NCBI GenBank assembly: GCA_024220505.1
Contig: JAKZZE010000022.1
Location: forward strand, 930,001-994,000
From: Rhizopus arrhizus
Taxonomy: Eukaryota > Mucoromycota > Mucoromycetes > Mucorales > Rhizopodaceae
DNA: 64,000 nucleotides
Direction of reading: 5' to 3'
Shown: positions 45,901 to 56,795 of the stretch, one piece after another
Position numbering within the stretch: the first letter of the stretch is position 1
How the letters are laid out: each line of letters begins with the position of its first letter
Program-made: the position numbers and the translations under genes
The notes under the pieces: model-generated
What the model was told of the DNA's origin: nothing
Database searches by the model: none
What the model saw: only the letters and a program-made list of their open reading frames with translations

Positions 45901-48749
45901 GAGGATGTCGGAAAGACATTATCGACTTCAAAATTGCAAGGTAAAAATAAATGCTACGCCATCTATAAAATGTATTGTTATTCAATATATCCTAACTGTT
46001 CTGTCAAAAAAAGGTTTTCAAATTGGCACCAACAGGTGTTGCTGCTCATAATATTTCGGGCCAAACTATTCATAGGTTTTTCGGCTTAACCAATATATCT
46101 TCGGTTCCCAATTTTGTGATGCTAGACGAATATGTCAAATTATATTCCCAAATAGTTCTATTGGTCGACGAATATTCAATGATAAGTGCAAAACTTTTGG
46201 AATCTATCAACGATGCATTGGTAAAAACGACGCAAAGAGCTACAATAATGGGTGGTATAAAAACAATTTTTTTTGGCGACGTTGCTCAGTTACTTCCTAT
46301 TCAGCAAAAAGAGGGCAATATTTGGGAGTCTGAAATATTTAATGCAGTCCCTCGATATAGTCTTCACAAACCAGTTCGCCAGCAAGACGAAAATTTTATT
46401 GAAATTCTTAACAAAGTACGCAACTATCAGTTTGATGAATCAGTGATTGCATTTATAAACACAAGAACTGTCCACAAATCAGAACTCCCCCTTTCCTGTT
46501 TGCGGCTCTATACAACAAGACAAAGAGTGGCAATAGCTAACGAAAAAGACTTTGCTGAATTTCCTGGTGATGGCTTAGAATTCCTAGCTCATGACTCTTA
46601 TGTTGGAAACGAACGTACCGCCAAGATCTCATTGAGAGAAACTAGACTTCTGGAAAACTTGTTCATCAAGCCAAACATGCCAGTAATGCTGATACACAAC
46701 CTTCATGTCCCCACTGGTTGGGTAAATGGAACTATTGCTCTCGTAGAGTATATGGAGGAAGAGAACATTTGCTTAAAAAAACGATTGCCAAATGGAAATG
46801 ATGCCATATATTGGATCCAACGTATCAGCCGACAAGTTCCCAACACAAGTTATACTAGAACCCAATTTCCAATAGTTCCAGCCTTTGCGACAACAATTCA
46901 TAAAGCTCAAAGCGCAACAATAGATTGTGTAGGTATCCATTTAGACAATATGCTTTCGCACGGTCAGCTATACAGTAGCGGACAAAACTGGTGCACAAAA
47001 ATTAAAATCAACATTGTATCTCCGCCATCTGTCTGCGACTTTTGTGGCATATACCATCTGAAAGACAGTCCAAAATATGCATTATGTTATGTAAACCGGA
47101 ACTGTACCGGACATTCCCCAGGCAGAAGGTCATTTTTAGTGATTTTTTGCATATTTCAATTTTCGCCAAAAATGTGGTGCTTGTCTAGCCTTCTTTCAAT
47201 TTTCCCCATATCTCTCCCGTTTGCTTTCAGATTTCACCGCATATTAGTGAATTTTAGTAGCTCTTAAAAAATATATAAAACCGTAGTTATTTTGTATTTC
47301 CCATTGAATCCCCCCTTTTGTTTTTACCCTATTCACTATAACAAAGTACTAGCCTTATATGTTTAAGAAAATAAGCAACTGTAAAAACGAAACTCTGAGA
47401 TCTCGAATACACTTAGTTCGTACGACAACAGATATTTCTAGAATAACAAGAATCTCTAAATGGACAATCAACAGGAGAAAGAGGGAAGAAAGAAACTTAA
47501 TGTCTTGTGATCATGAAGGTCTCCCGCTTTTAGTCTGAAAAGTTACTAGCTCAATCACTAACCTAAAGCTTGGACAAGGTCCGTTACATACAGTTTTCGA
47601 TGCTCAGCACATTTTGAGGACCTTAAGATACAGTATTAGCAAATTGTCAGTCTGAAGGCACTGTAGGAAGCTAGATTTTGAGTCTGGAAGTAAGGAATCG
47701 AAGAATTTCATCAGCTGTATTAGCCGGAAAAAGCGATGAATGTGGTATCACGACAAGCCATTGTATACAATAGAGGGCTGGAAGTCTGCTATCTTTAGCA
47801 ATGAAACAAATATGAACATTATGGATGCAGATAGTATACACTAATATTGAAAGCAAGTCGAGCAACCTGAGCGATTTTTTCACGGTGATCAAACAATGAA
47901 GCATGCTGGCTGCTCTGTTATGTTTTAAGGCTGTATTAGATATTGAGGACCGGAATATGTGTGTCAAGTATATGATGGTATAATGAACTCAGAAATATAC
48001 ACATATATTTCGCTTACTTCATACCACAAAAGCCTAGCGTATAGTGGTCTAAAACGTCGTAATCTCTCGTTTCAGTATGACAATGACACAAGGCACAAGT
48101 CGACGCATGTCACAAACTCAATATTTGATAACAGCGCTTCTGTGGTACAAGTTTAGCCGCCACTAATCCCGGCCTAAGTCCGCTTAAGCATGCCAGGTGG
48201 CAATTGATGGCAAAGGTATGATGATACGACACTAGATCAAAAAGGGTCGATGATCTTTGGAAAAGAGTAGTTAAAGAGCCGGGTTCTTTTATTGAAAATG
48301 ATATACACGCATATTATTAGCATATGCAAAGAAGAACATCCGATGATATCAAGAGATGAGATGATTATATAGAGTCTAAGGTCTTAGCCACTTTTGCGGT
48401 TTTTAGAAAATATAAAATTTTATAAATTTAAAGCACGCTTATCGCTCAGTTTTAACAATATCATGCTTAGAACATACATAAATTACAATGACTAGTATAT
48501 CCTCCTTCTAATATAGTTTCATGACTATTGCAATTACCATGAGCAGGTAATGGTAGTTAAAAGCTGAAAAAAAGTTTTGTGCACCAGTTTTGTCCGCTAC
48601 TGTATGTTGCCATGTCACGCGTAAGAAAGTTGGAAGACCTGTATTTCTTTGGTGCTGAAACTCCACTCAATATCAAAAGAAAGTTTGGTGCTGATGTAGA
48701 CGCTATTGAAATAATAAGAAAAAAAAAGCAATTGAACATCAGAACTTAA
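42930..48749 (+). pseudogene. Helitron Rep-helicase, interrupted by a Tc1-like element
   Basis: Exons 42930-43236, 43300-44626, 44685-45196, 45261-45940 and 46014-46972 plus 48605-48749, the last split by a Tc1-like insertion (46971-48604). Without it the protein would be about 1309 aa, normal for Helitrons. Seen in order: an N-terminal Cys motif (CCVCLK), the Rep domain with the HUH motif (PHIHM, 44475-44483) and the tyrosine motif (RYLAKYLAK, 44893-44907), then a Pif1-like helicase with Walker A GAAGTGKS (about 45870), APTGVAA, VDEYS, a GDVAQL motif, QSATID and, after the insertion, YVAMSRVR (motif VI). The insertion lies one codon before that motif, so the helicase is inactive. All other motifs are intact. 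Confidence 0.92.
46971..48604 (+). mobile_element. Tc1-like family C, copy b, inside the helicase gene
   Basis: The element spans 46973-48602 (1630 bp) with TA duplications (46971-46972, 48603-48604). It is inserted between the Leu and Val of the helicase GQLYVAMS motif. It is near-identical to copy c in opposite orientation 1.7 kb away. Its own transposase remnant has many stops, and the first catalytic Asp codon is replaced by Asn (FSNET). Confidence 0.95.
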
Positions 48750-48934
48750 CAAATATATGATATTTGCAGTATTTCTTCTAGTGTATATTTAACAGAAACA
48801 TTTTAATAAAAAAGCAGCCTTGTTACCCAGGTAAAGCATCCCCGAAAAAAACTATTGTTCAAAAATTTGGGTCATTAAATATACAGTTGCAAAAAGCCAA
48901 TCATTGGGCTGTTGGAGGATTATAAAGGAGGGAC

Positions 48935-48969
<35 letters not shown>

Positions 48970-48986
48970 GGATGTTCTTTTGTTCC
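48750..48986. other. Helitron 3' end and junction to Gypsy-B
   Basis: Non-coding; hairpin at 48895-48910, a poly-T tract (about 48939-48966), then the return to Gypsy-B sequence (CCTAATCTTGACAAGAAGTC). Confidence 0.5.
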
Positions 48987-51900
48987 TTAGTAGCCTAATC
49001 TTGACAAGAAGTCGGCACTTTCATTAACTCGGCCTGGCCGGTACTTGATTTCGTACTCATATTCTGCTAATATGGTAATCCATCTTGCAATGATACCAGT
49101 AGGATTGGTTGTATTAAGTAAGCCTTTTAGTGCTGAATGATCTGTAATGATGGTGAATTTTCGTCCAAGAAGATAAGGTCTAAATTGTTTGACAGCCCAA
49201 ATTAAGGCTAAGCATTCTAACTTTGATACGCCATAATTGGTTTCACTTGATTTTAAGCTTCTGCTTGCGTATATTATAGGGTGCTCGTGACCATTGTCGT
49301 CTAACTGAGTTAAGATGCAACCAAGGCCTAGTCTAGAAGCGTCTGTTACAAGTATAAAATCCTTGTTGAAATCTGGCCTTGCTAAAACTGGTGCCTGAGT
49401 TAATAATTTTTTCAAGGATTCAAATGATTCAGTTGTTTTGCTAGTCCAAGGTATTCTTTTTGTCGTCTTGGCTTGATCATGTAGTGGGCGTGCTATTGCA
49501 GCAAAATTTTTTATAAATCTACGGTAATATGAGGCTAAACCTAGGAATCCTCTAATTTGGGTGAGCGTTTTGGGAACGGGATAATTTTTTATTTTTTCTA
49601 TTTTGCTTGGGTCGGTTTGAATTCCTTCTTTTGTTACAATATATCCAAGGAACTTCAGATGATCTTTAAAGAAAAAGCACTTTTCTGGGTTGAGTTTTAG
49701 GTTTCCCATTTTGATACAATTGAAAACTTGTTCTAAGTGAATTAAGTGTTCTTGACAGCTATTTGAATAGACATTTAGATCGTCGATATATGCTACCAAA
49801 CATTTGTTGATTAATGGTCTGAAGCAGAGATCAATGAGACGCTGGAAAGTTGCGGGTGAATTTACTAATCCCATAGGCAATGTGTTGTAATGATATACTC
49901 CGTATTTTGTGGTGAAAGCTGTTAATTCCTTGCTACTCTCTTCCAAGGGTACTTGATGGAAACCAGCTCTCATGTCAAGAGCGGAAAATACTTTAGCTTT
50001 TCCCAAAGTGTCTAATAAATCGTCGATTCTTGGCAAAGGGTATGAATCTTTCTTTGTTACAGCGTTTAACTTGCGATAATCAATCACCATACGGTATTCA
50101 CCGTTTTTCTTTTTAACAAGGATTACCGGAGCAGCCCAAGGACTGTTTGATGGTGCAATTACACCTAACTTGCAGTACTTATCCAATTCCTTTTGTAAAT
50201 AATCAGATTCTATAGGACTAAGTCGATAGGGTCTATGACTAATAGGCTGAGTATTCTCTTCTATGATAATTTTGTGCTTCAAAATTGATGTGTAGCCAAT
50301 GGTATTATTATCCCAATCAAATATTTCCTTGAATCTACAGTAGCGGACAAAACTGGTGCACAAAACTTTTTTTCAGCTTTTAACTACCATTACCTGCTCA
50401 TGGTAATTGCAATAGTCATGAAACTATATTAGAAGGAGGATATACTAGTCATTGTAATTTATGTATGTTCTAAGCATGATATTGTTAAAACTGAGCGATA
50501 AGCGTGCTTTAAATTTATAAAATTTTATATTTTCTAAAAACCGCAAAAGTGGCTAAGACCTTAGACTCTATATAATCATCTCATCTCTTGATATCATCGG
50601 ATGTTCTTCTTTGCATATGCTAATAATATGCGTGTATATCATTTTCAATAAAAGAACCCGGCTCTTTAACTACTCTTTTCCAAAGATCATCGACCCTTTT
50701 TGATCTAGTGTCGTATCATCATACCTTTGCCATCAATTGCCACCTGGCATGCTTAAGCGGACTTAGGCCGGGATTAGTGGCGGCTAAACTTGTACCACAG
50801 AAGCGCTGTTATCAAATATTGAGTTTGTGACATGCGTCGACTTGTGCCTTGTGTCATTGTCATACTGAAACGAGAGATTACGACGTTTTAGACCACTATA
50901 CGCTAGGCTTTTGTGGTATGAAGTAAGCGAAATATATGTGTATATTTCTGAGTTCATTATACCATCATATACTTGACACACATATTCCGGTCCTCAATAT
51001 CTAATACAGCCTTAAAACATAACAGAGCAGCCAGCATGCTTCATTGTTTGATCACCGTGAAAAAATCGCTCAGGTTGCTCGACTTGCTTTCAATATTAGT
51101 GTATACTATCTGCATCCATAATGTTCATATTTGTTTCATTGCTAAAGATAGCAGACTTCCAGCCCTCTATTGTATACAATGGCTTGTCGTGATACCACAT
51201 TCATCGCTTTTTCCGGCTAATACAGCTGATGAAATTCTTCGATTCCTTACTTCCAGACTCAAAATCTAGCTTCCTACAGTGCCTTCAGACTGACAATTTG
51301 CTAATACTGTATCTTAAGGTCCTCAAAATGTGCTGAGCATCGAAAACTGTATGTAACGGACCTTGTCCAAGCTTTAGGTTAGTGATTGAGCTAGTAACTT
51401 TTCAGACTAAAAGCGGGAGACCTTCATGATCACAAGACATTAAGTTTCTTTCTTCCCTCTTTCTCCTGTTGATTGTCCATTTAGAGATTCTTGTTATTCT
51501 AGAAATATCTGTTGTCGTACGAACTAAGTGTATTCGAGATCTCAGAGTTTCGTTTTTACAGTTGCTTATTTTCTTAAACATATAAGGCTAGTACTTTGTT
51601 ATAGTGAATAGGGTAAAAACAAAAGGGGGGATTCAATGGGAAATACAAAATAACTACGGTTTTATATATTTTTTAAGAGCTACTAAAATTCACTAATATG
51701 CGGTGAAATCTGAAAGCAAACGGGAGAGATATGGGGAAAATTGAAAGAAGGCTAGACAAGCACCACATTTTTGGCGAAAATTGAAATATGCAAAAAATCA
51801 CTAAAAATGACCTTCTGCCTGGGGAATGTCCGGTACAGTTCCGGTTTACATAACATAATGCATATTTTGGACTGTCTTTCAGATGGTATATGCCACAAAA

Positions 51901-53693
51901 GTCGCAGACAGATGGCGGAGATACAATGTTGATTTTAATTTTTGTGCACCAGTTTTGTCCGCTACTGTATATAACAATTTTCGTAGTTTCTGATTCATTT
52001 CTTTTGATATATCTCCAACTTCCACTTTTGCATATGAATCTTTATCTATCATTTCTTCTTTATCACTTTCGGTTTCTGAGTTCTGATTATACTCCATAGT
52101 ATATAAATCTGCTTCTTTGTTGAATTGATACGCTTGTATGACTTCTTCATCTTGTAGATCAATTTTTTCAAGCTTTCCTATCTTTTCAAACGACTTTAGG
52201 TGGATGTTTTTCTTTGATCGGTTGTATAGATGTATTTCGATGCTCTTGTTGTTTAATACTATAGTGGCATTTAAGTCGAAATATCCCATTGCTTGAATAA
52301 TGTCAGGGTTGGTTAGTTCAAAACTATAAGTGACTGACTTTGACTGTCCAGGTGGTTTTTTAAGCTGAAATGTGTTTGACGTATAGGCTTTTAAGATCAT
52401 CCCTTCTTTTGGAGCACGAATGATTTGATCATTGTTGTTTGTTATTATCTCAATCTCTTGGTCAGATTCTTTTTCCAATACTAATAATGATTCATCATTG
52501 CCTTCTTCTTGATGCTCTTTGTCAGATAGTTCATCTTCAGCACTGTAAATATCTTCATCACTATGTTCTATTGATTCATCCTCCGTACTGTATTCTTCTT
52601 CAGTGCTTTCATCGGCTTCTTCTTCAAAATGGACATGTTTTGAATTTGAATTAGTTTGACTGACTGGATTTTTGTATGTTTGCGTATAAGTCGTGATTTT
52701 TGGTATTTTTTCTTGCTTGCGTAAGAAGGTAATAGGCAATTCGGCTTTTTGGTTCTTGTATGATACTTTTAAAGATTCGCTATTAAAATCAATCTTCGCT
52801 TTAGCTCTAATTAACCAATTGTTTCCGAGGATGAAATGAGTGGGACATGAAGGTAACACTTCCACTGTACAAGGTATAATCATGTTTTCTTTTACTTCCA
52901 CAGGTACATCATAGATAACTCCTAATCCTGCTTGTTTTGTTCCATTTCCCATAGTAAATATAGTTTCGGAGGCAGCGTCTATAGAGAGTCCAAATTTATC
53001 AGCTAAAGCTTTCGACATACAAGTCTTTGCTGCTCCACAGTCGATTAACGTTCTAATCCTATGGTCTCCAATGGTAGTTTTTGAATATACAGCGGTGGTA
53101 TTAAATTCATCGTCTTCAATTATTGCAACCGTTTGTTGAGAACCTTGATTTTTAGTAGCAGTTCTTCTAGTTCTACAAACACCAGCTAACTGTCTGCGGT
53201 ATTTAGGGACATCATTGATTAGGTCTCTAAATGTTGCGTTGGTAGGTCGGTCTAATATATCCGTAGCGATATCGTAGGATGGAATTGGTTGTGTTCTTTT
53301 AGGCTGTTTCTTTTTGATAGGCTCAATAGGTAAATCAGTTTCCATTTCTATATCTTGATTTGTATGTGTTTGATTGTTATTTGAAGGTTTGATTTCTTCC
53401 AAATGACTTCTAGTAGTAACGCGTTTGGTAACAACTGTTGGTTTGGCTGTTTTCTTTTGAGCTGTGGTACGTGTTTTAGTATAAGGAACAGCCCTGGTGA
53501 CTTCGGGTGGTTTATCAGGTCTGATGGCAGTATACAATTCTTTCTCGTTTCTATTTTCATTTTCTGTTAGGATGGCATTTAAATGTTGTGTTTGTTTTTG
53601 TGATTGTTGTTTGGTTTCGTTAATGGATTTTGTTTGATTTTGGGTATTCGATTGACCATTGCTTTCGTTATTAAAAACAATCGACCCATCTAG
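48987..53693 (-). pseudogene. Gypsy-B pol (PR-RT-RNase H), interrupted by a Tc1-like element
   Basis: After a -1 frameshift at 53693-53699 the pol frame runs to 51970, is broken by Tc1-like copy c (50336-51969) and resumes from 50335 to 48987 in the same frame. Excising the insert with one TA restores continuity without a stop. Seen: an N-terminal Gln/Asn-rich and basic linker, retropepsin with an unusual DCGA active site (TLIDCGAAKTCMS), an acidic linker, RT with YIDD (VAYIDDLNVYS), and RNase H (VTDASRLGLGC, IITDHSAL). The frame ends soon after RNase H (FLSRLGY); integrase is in a separate ORF. Confidence 0.9.
50336..51969 (-). mobile_element. Tc1-like family C, copy c, inside Gypsy-B pol
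   Basis: It spans 50338-51967 (1630 bp) between TA duplications (50336-50337, 51968-51969). By eye it is identical or nearly so to copy b in inverted orientation, including its internal stops. It disrupts the linker between the protease and RT domains. The pair b and c forms a large inverted repeat. Confidence 0.95.
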
Positions 53694-54964
53694 TTTTTTG
53701 AAGGCTGATTTTGTTGAGGTTGTTGCAATGGAAGTTCATCATTTTGATTACTGTTGGGTTGATTACGATATCGGCTGTTGTAATTAGATCTTTCATATCC
53801 ATTATTATAGTTATTTCTGAATCTATTATTGTGTCCATTATAGTTGTTATTTCCGTTGTAGTCGATGTTTCGATTATTGTTATAACCGTTATTGCTATAA
53901 TAGTTATGGTTACTATTATTATTGTTGTTATATCTTTGATAATTGTCTTTAACGTTGGGATTGTAATTGTTGAAATTGTTATAGCTGTTGCGAGCATTGC
54001 GATTGTAAGGTCGGTTATGTTGATCATGTATATTCAGTTCGTTGCGGATAGCTTGTTGAATCATATTAAGAATCTCTTGTTGATTATTGAGATGAGTATG
54101 ACCGTGATGATACCTAGTTGAATGATTCACATGATATTGGGCGTCATTAGGATAACCTACTACTTCCATTGTTGACAACCGATTAACTCCTGTTGTAACA
54201 TTGGTATTGGTAGCTAGATTTCCTGATGATTTACCAAATATTTGAACATCACTGACTGGTAAAATCTGTGCAGGTCTTTCATCAATATCTACAAGTTCAA
54301 CATTATGATTATTTATGTTGTATCGACCAGTATGTGTGTTATCGTTGTGATATATCAAGGCATTGTTAATGTTTCGAGGTATGAAGGGGTTGTCGACCAT
54401 GGCAATCTTACGAGGTCTATTTGCGTTCCACCATCCTTCGGAATGTGTGAGCCAGTCTTTAAAGTTCTTGGAACTGCTTTGTATACAGAAATTTTTTATT
54501 TCGTTTAGTAATCCAGCACGGAATCTGCTTTCTATCAATGCTTCATTATCAATATTGGCCAAATCGGCTGCTTCTCTTAATCTTGCAAGAAATATTTGTG
54601 GATGCTCTTGTTCTTCTTGGAACATATCATTAAATTCCATTTCGTAGCTTTGTATTAGTTCCGGGGTGATATAATGATTCTTGAGTGCTTCTATTGCTTG
54701 GTCATACTTGATCTCTGGCTGTTCTTTTAAGATAACACGTTCAAAGTAGACTTTGGCAGCACGTCTTAGTTGTGATTTGAGAATGGCTATTTTTCTTGAT
54801 TCTCCCTGCGTATTATTAACTGCAAGGTAGGAGTCTAGGATTTCTTGAAAATGACGGAAATCTTCTCCTTCATATCCGTAAAATTCGATGAGTCTTGGTC
54901 TATAACCTTGTATTACGCTTTGGTTGCTGACTGAAGCCAACACGTTAGGTCCTGTAGTTGTCAT
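53690..54964 (-). CDS. gag: Gypsy-B Gag, 424 aa
   Basis: The ATG at 54964 opens a 424-aa frame. The first 200 residues form a Ty3/Gypsy Gag capsid-like domain (GYEGEDFRHFQEILDSYLA, LRRAAKVYFERVILKEQ, LARLREAADLANI), aligned throughout with Gypsy-A Gag. The C-terminal 110 residues are Asn/Tyr/Gly/Arg-rich low complexity, without a CCHC zinc knuckle. The stop TAG is directly after the slippery heptamer. The frame is uninterrupted, although the element as a whole is dead. Confidence 0.9.
   Translation of the reverse strand: MTTTGPNVLASVSNQSVIQGYRPRLIEFYGYEGEDFRHFQEILDSYLAVNNTQGESRKIAILKSQLRRAAKVYFERVILKEQPEIKYDQAIEALKNHYITPELIQSYEMEFNDMFQEEQEHPQIFLARLREAADLANIDNEALIESRFRAGLLNEIKNFCIQSSSKNFKDWLTHSEGWWNANRPRKIAMVDNPFIPRNINNALIYHNDNTHTGRYNINNHNVELVDIDERPAQILPVSDVQIFGKSSGNLATNTNVTTGVNRLSTMEVVGYPNDAQYHVNHSTRYHHGHTHLNNQQEILNMIQQAIRNELNIHDQHNRPYNRNARNSYNNFNNYNPNVKDNYQRYNNNNNSNHNYYSNNGYNNNRNIDYNGNNNYNGHNNRFRNNYNNGYERSNYNSRYRNQPNSNQNDELPLQQPQQNQPSKN
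53693..53699 (-). promoter_or_regulatory. Predicted -1 frameshift site, Gypsy-B
   Basis: On the minus strand the gag frame ends TCA AAA AAC TAG. A_AAA_AAC is a classic -1 slippery heptamer, and the pol frame is the -1 frame. The same heptamer is found at the same place in Gypsy-A. Confidence 0.8.
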
Positions 54965-55070
54965 TGCTGCTAATAAGTGTTTTGAGATTGTTGGTTCGAT
55001 TTTGAGTAAATTTTTTTTTGAATAAGTCTGTTGATTTCTTGATAGTTTTTAAGTAGTTTTCAATTTTGAT

Positions 55071-55088
55071 CCCTCGTAGTGACCACCA
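55071..55088 (-). promoter_or_regulatory. Candidate primer-binding site, Gypsy-B
   Basis: On the minus strand TGGTGGTCACTACGAGGG begins two bases after the LTR end (CACA). Identical in Gypsy-A (63816-63833). It implies a tRNA with 3' end ...AGTGACCA-CCA; I could not assign the amino acid. Confidence 0.7.
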
Positions 55089-55090
55089 AA

Positions 55091-56233
55091 TGTGAGATTG
55101 GAGTTTGTAAGGTTTTTATAGTGTTAAATAGGTTTGATTTAAGAGAGTCTTGATATAAGATCAAAGGTTTAGGTAGGATTTGATTCCAAAAAGAGTAATG
55201 ATTTGAACATAAGTTCGCTTGTAATAAGTGACCACCAGATCTTGTTAAGTAGATCAAACTGTTGTGAATAAAATAAAGTAAAAAGATAAAAAAAAAGGGA
55301 TTACAATGAAGTGTATTTGCTTCAAGGGACTTCTTGTTCTTGATGTTAAGTAAAATAAAAGAAAAACAAAAGAGATTTACTTTGTATGATATTTATTAAA
55401 ATAATCAAAATTAAAGTAAGTAAAGTAAAACAAAAGTTAAAAGTGAAGTAAGTAAGTTTTAAAAGTATAAGAAATATTGAAGTTATTTATATGTTTTTGG
55501 CTTTTCTGATTATATGCTGTTTTTGATGATTTTGTGGATATTCTGTATTTTTTTGTATTTTTCTGGATTTATCTGTATTCATACGTATTTGTTTGTATTT
55601 TCCTGGATTTGAATTAGTTGGAGAGAGAAAAGTCAAATGCTGCTGTAACGAGAATGATGAAGACATCTACAAAATTTTGGACAGTGCAACTGACTTTGAA
55701 ATCGACTTACTTCAGTAATTTAACTGAAATACACAACAACGACACAAGTAAAAATATCGACACAAGTAAAAATATTAACTCAAGTAAAAATATCAACCTT
55801 ATTTCCTTTTCTTTTTTCTCTTTCATTTTTATATAAATATCTCTATATCTTTTATTTCAATTCACTTCAGTTCACTTAAATTCACTTCTATTCAAAAACC
55901 TATTTTTACTTTGAATAAATAGTCTCTTAAAAGACAAAATCTATTTTTCTTATTTTATAACAAACAAGTCGAATTCCCTTGAAGCAAATTATCTTCATTG
56001 TATCTATTTTATATTTTTATTATATTTCTTTACATTTTACTTTACAAATCAAGTTTGATCCACTTAACAAGATCTGGTGGTCACTATATACAAGCAAGCC
56101 TATAATTCAAATTACTTACCCTTATTGGATCTCAATTGACCTAATACTTTATCTCAACAACTTATATCGAACCTATCGAAACCCGAAAACATAACGAACC
56201 TTACACTGCAAAAGTTTGCTGCATTGTGTTACA
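55091..56233 (-). repeat. 5' LTR of Gypsy-B, interrupted by a solo LTR
   Basis: The LTR parts 55091-55643 and 56210-56233 together give 577 bp, with ends TGTGAG and GTTACA. The CTGC duplication marks the nested insertion. Differences from the 3' LTR are a few substitutions and small indels. Confidence 0.88.
55644..56205 (+). mobile_element. Nested solo LTR with CTGC duplication
   Basis: A 562-bp LTR, TGTAACGAG...CCTTACA, inserted in the Gypsy-B 5' LTR with a 4-bp duplication CTGC (55640-55643 and 56206-56209). It is in the opposite orientation to Gypsy-A and Gypsy-B, and carries the shared AAGATCTGGTGGTCACTA motif, so it comes from a related Gypsy family. Confidence 0.9.
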
Positions 56234-56234
56234 G

Positions 56235-56795
56235 TGTGAGATTGTTAGGCTTTCGGGTTTAAGTAGGTTTGGTATAAGTTATTGAGACAAAGTTTTGGTA
56301 ATCGAATAAAGTATTGGATAAATTAATATCCAAAAAAGAGTAGATAATTTGAGTTGTAAGTTCGCTTGAGTAGAGTGACCACCAGATCTTGTTAAGTAGA
56401 TCAGTCTGAATTGAATAAAAGTAAAATAAAAAGATGAAAGATAAAAGATAAAATAAAAAAGAGATTACAATGAAGTATATGATTCAAGGGATTATTGATT
56501 CTTCCTATTTATAAAATAAAAGAAGTATTTTGTTTCAAAGGAGATTTATTTGGATAAGGTAAGATAATAATAATAATAATAATTCTTGATAAATTGTTGA
56601 TATTTATATGTTTTTGGTTTTTTTGATTTTGTGATGTTTTTAGATTTTTGTGTTTTCCTTTGAATTGTGAATTTAGTTGAGTTATTCAATTTCATTGAGT
56701 TTATCAAAAATATTGAGGACATGAACTTAGTTCAGGTCCGAACTTTCTTCGTCAAGTGGTACAGTTTGATTGAAAAAATTTCTATTTTCGTCACA
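56235..56795 (-). repeat. 3' LTR of Gypsy-A
   Basis: A 561-bp LTR, TGTGAG...GTCACA. The last 69 bp include the end of the integrase/extra ORF. It contains GTGACCACCAGATCTTG as in Gypsy-B. Confidence 0.92.

Larger units (their letters stand above)
36849..48966 (+). mobile_element. Helitron-bearing insertion of about 12 kb with three genes
   Basis: The block lies between the two halves of Gypsy-B and contains an AT-hook gene (minus), a small two-exon gene (plus), the Rep-helicase gene (plus) and a nested Tc1-like copy. The Rep-helicase identifies it as a Helitron. Helitrons leave no target duplication and end in CTRR after a hairpin; a hairpin is present at 48895-48910 (AGCCAA..TTGGGCT), but a CTRR end could not be assigned. 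A poly-T run (about 48939-48966) borders the right side. The boundaries are therefore approximate. Confidence 0.6.
33832..56233 (-). mobile_element. Ty3/Gypsy element Gypsy-B, split and interrupted
   Basis: Read on the minus strand it is 5' LTR (56233-55091, itself interrupted), PBS, gag (54964-53690), pol PR-RT-RH (53693-48987, interrupted), a 12-kb foreign block (about 48966-36849), integrase (36720-35374, one nonsense codon), an extra ORF (35228-34353) and 3' LTR (34406-33832). The two LTRs, after removing the nested solo LTR, are 577 and 575 bp and about 98% alike. The order matches the intact Gypsy-A, so the two halves are most simply one element split by the Helitron-bearing insert. Without insertions it would be about 8 kb. 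Confidence 0.82.

Noticed and set aside
47671..51269. 98-codon frames found identically in both family-C Tc1 copies
   Set aside because: They lie antisense to the remnant transposase; identity only reflects that the copies are near-identical.
53711..54121. 136-codon plus-strand frame rich in Ile/Val across the gag tail
   Set aside because: It is the antisense of the Asn/Tyr-rich low-complexity Gag tail, a shadow frame.
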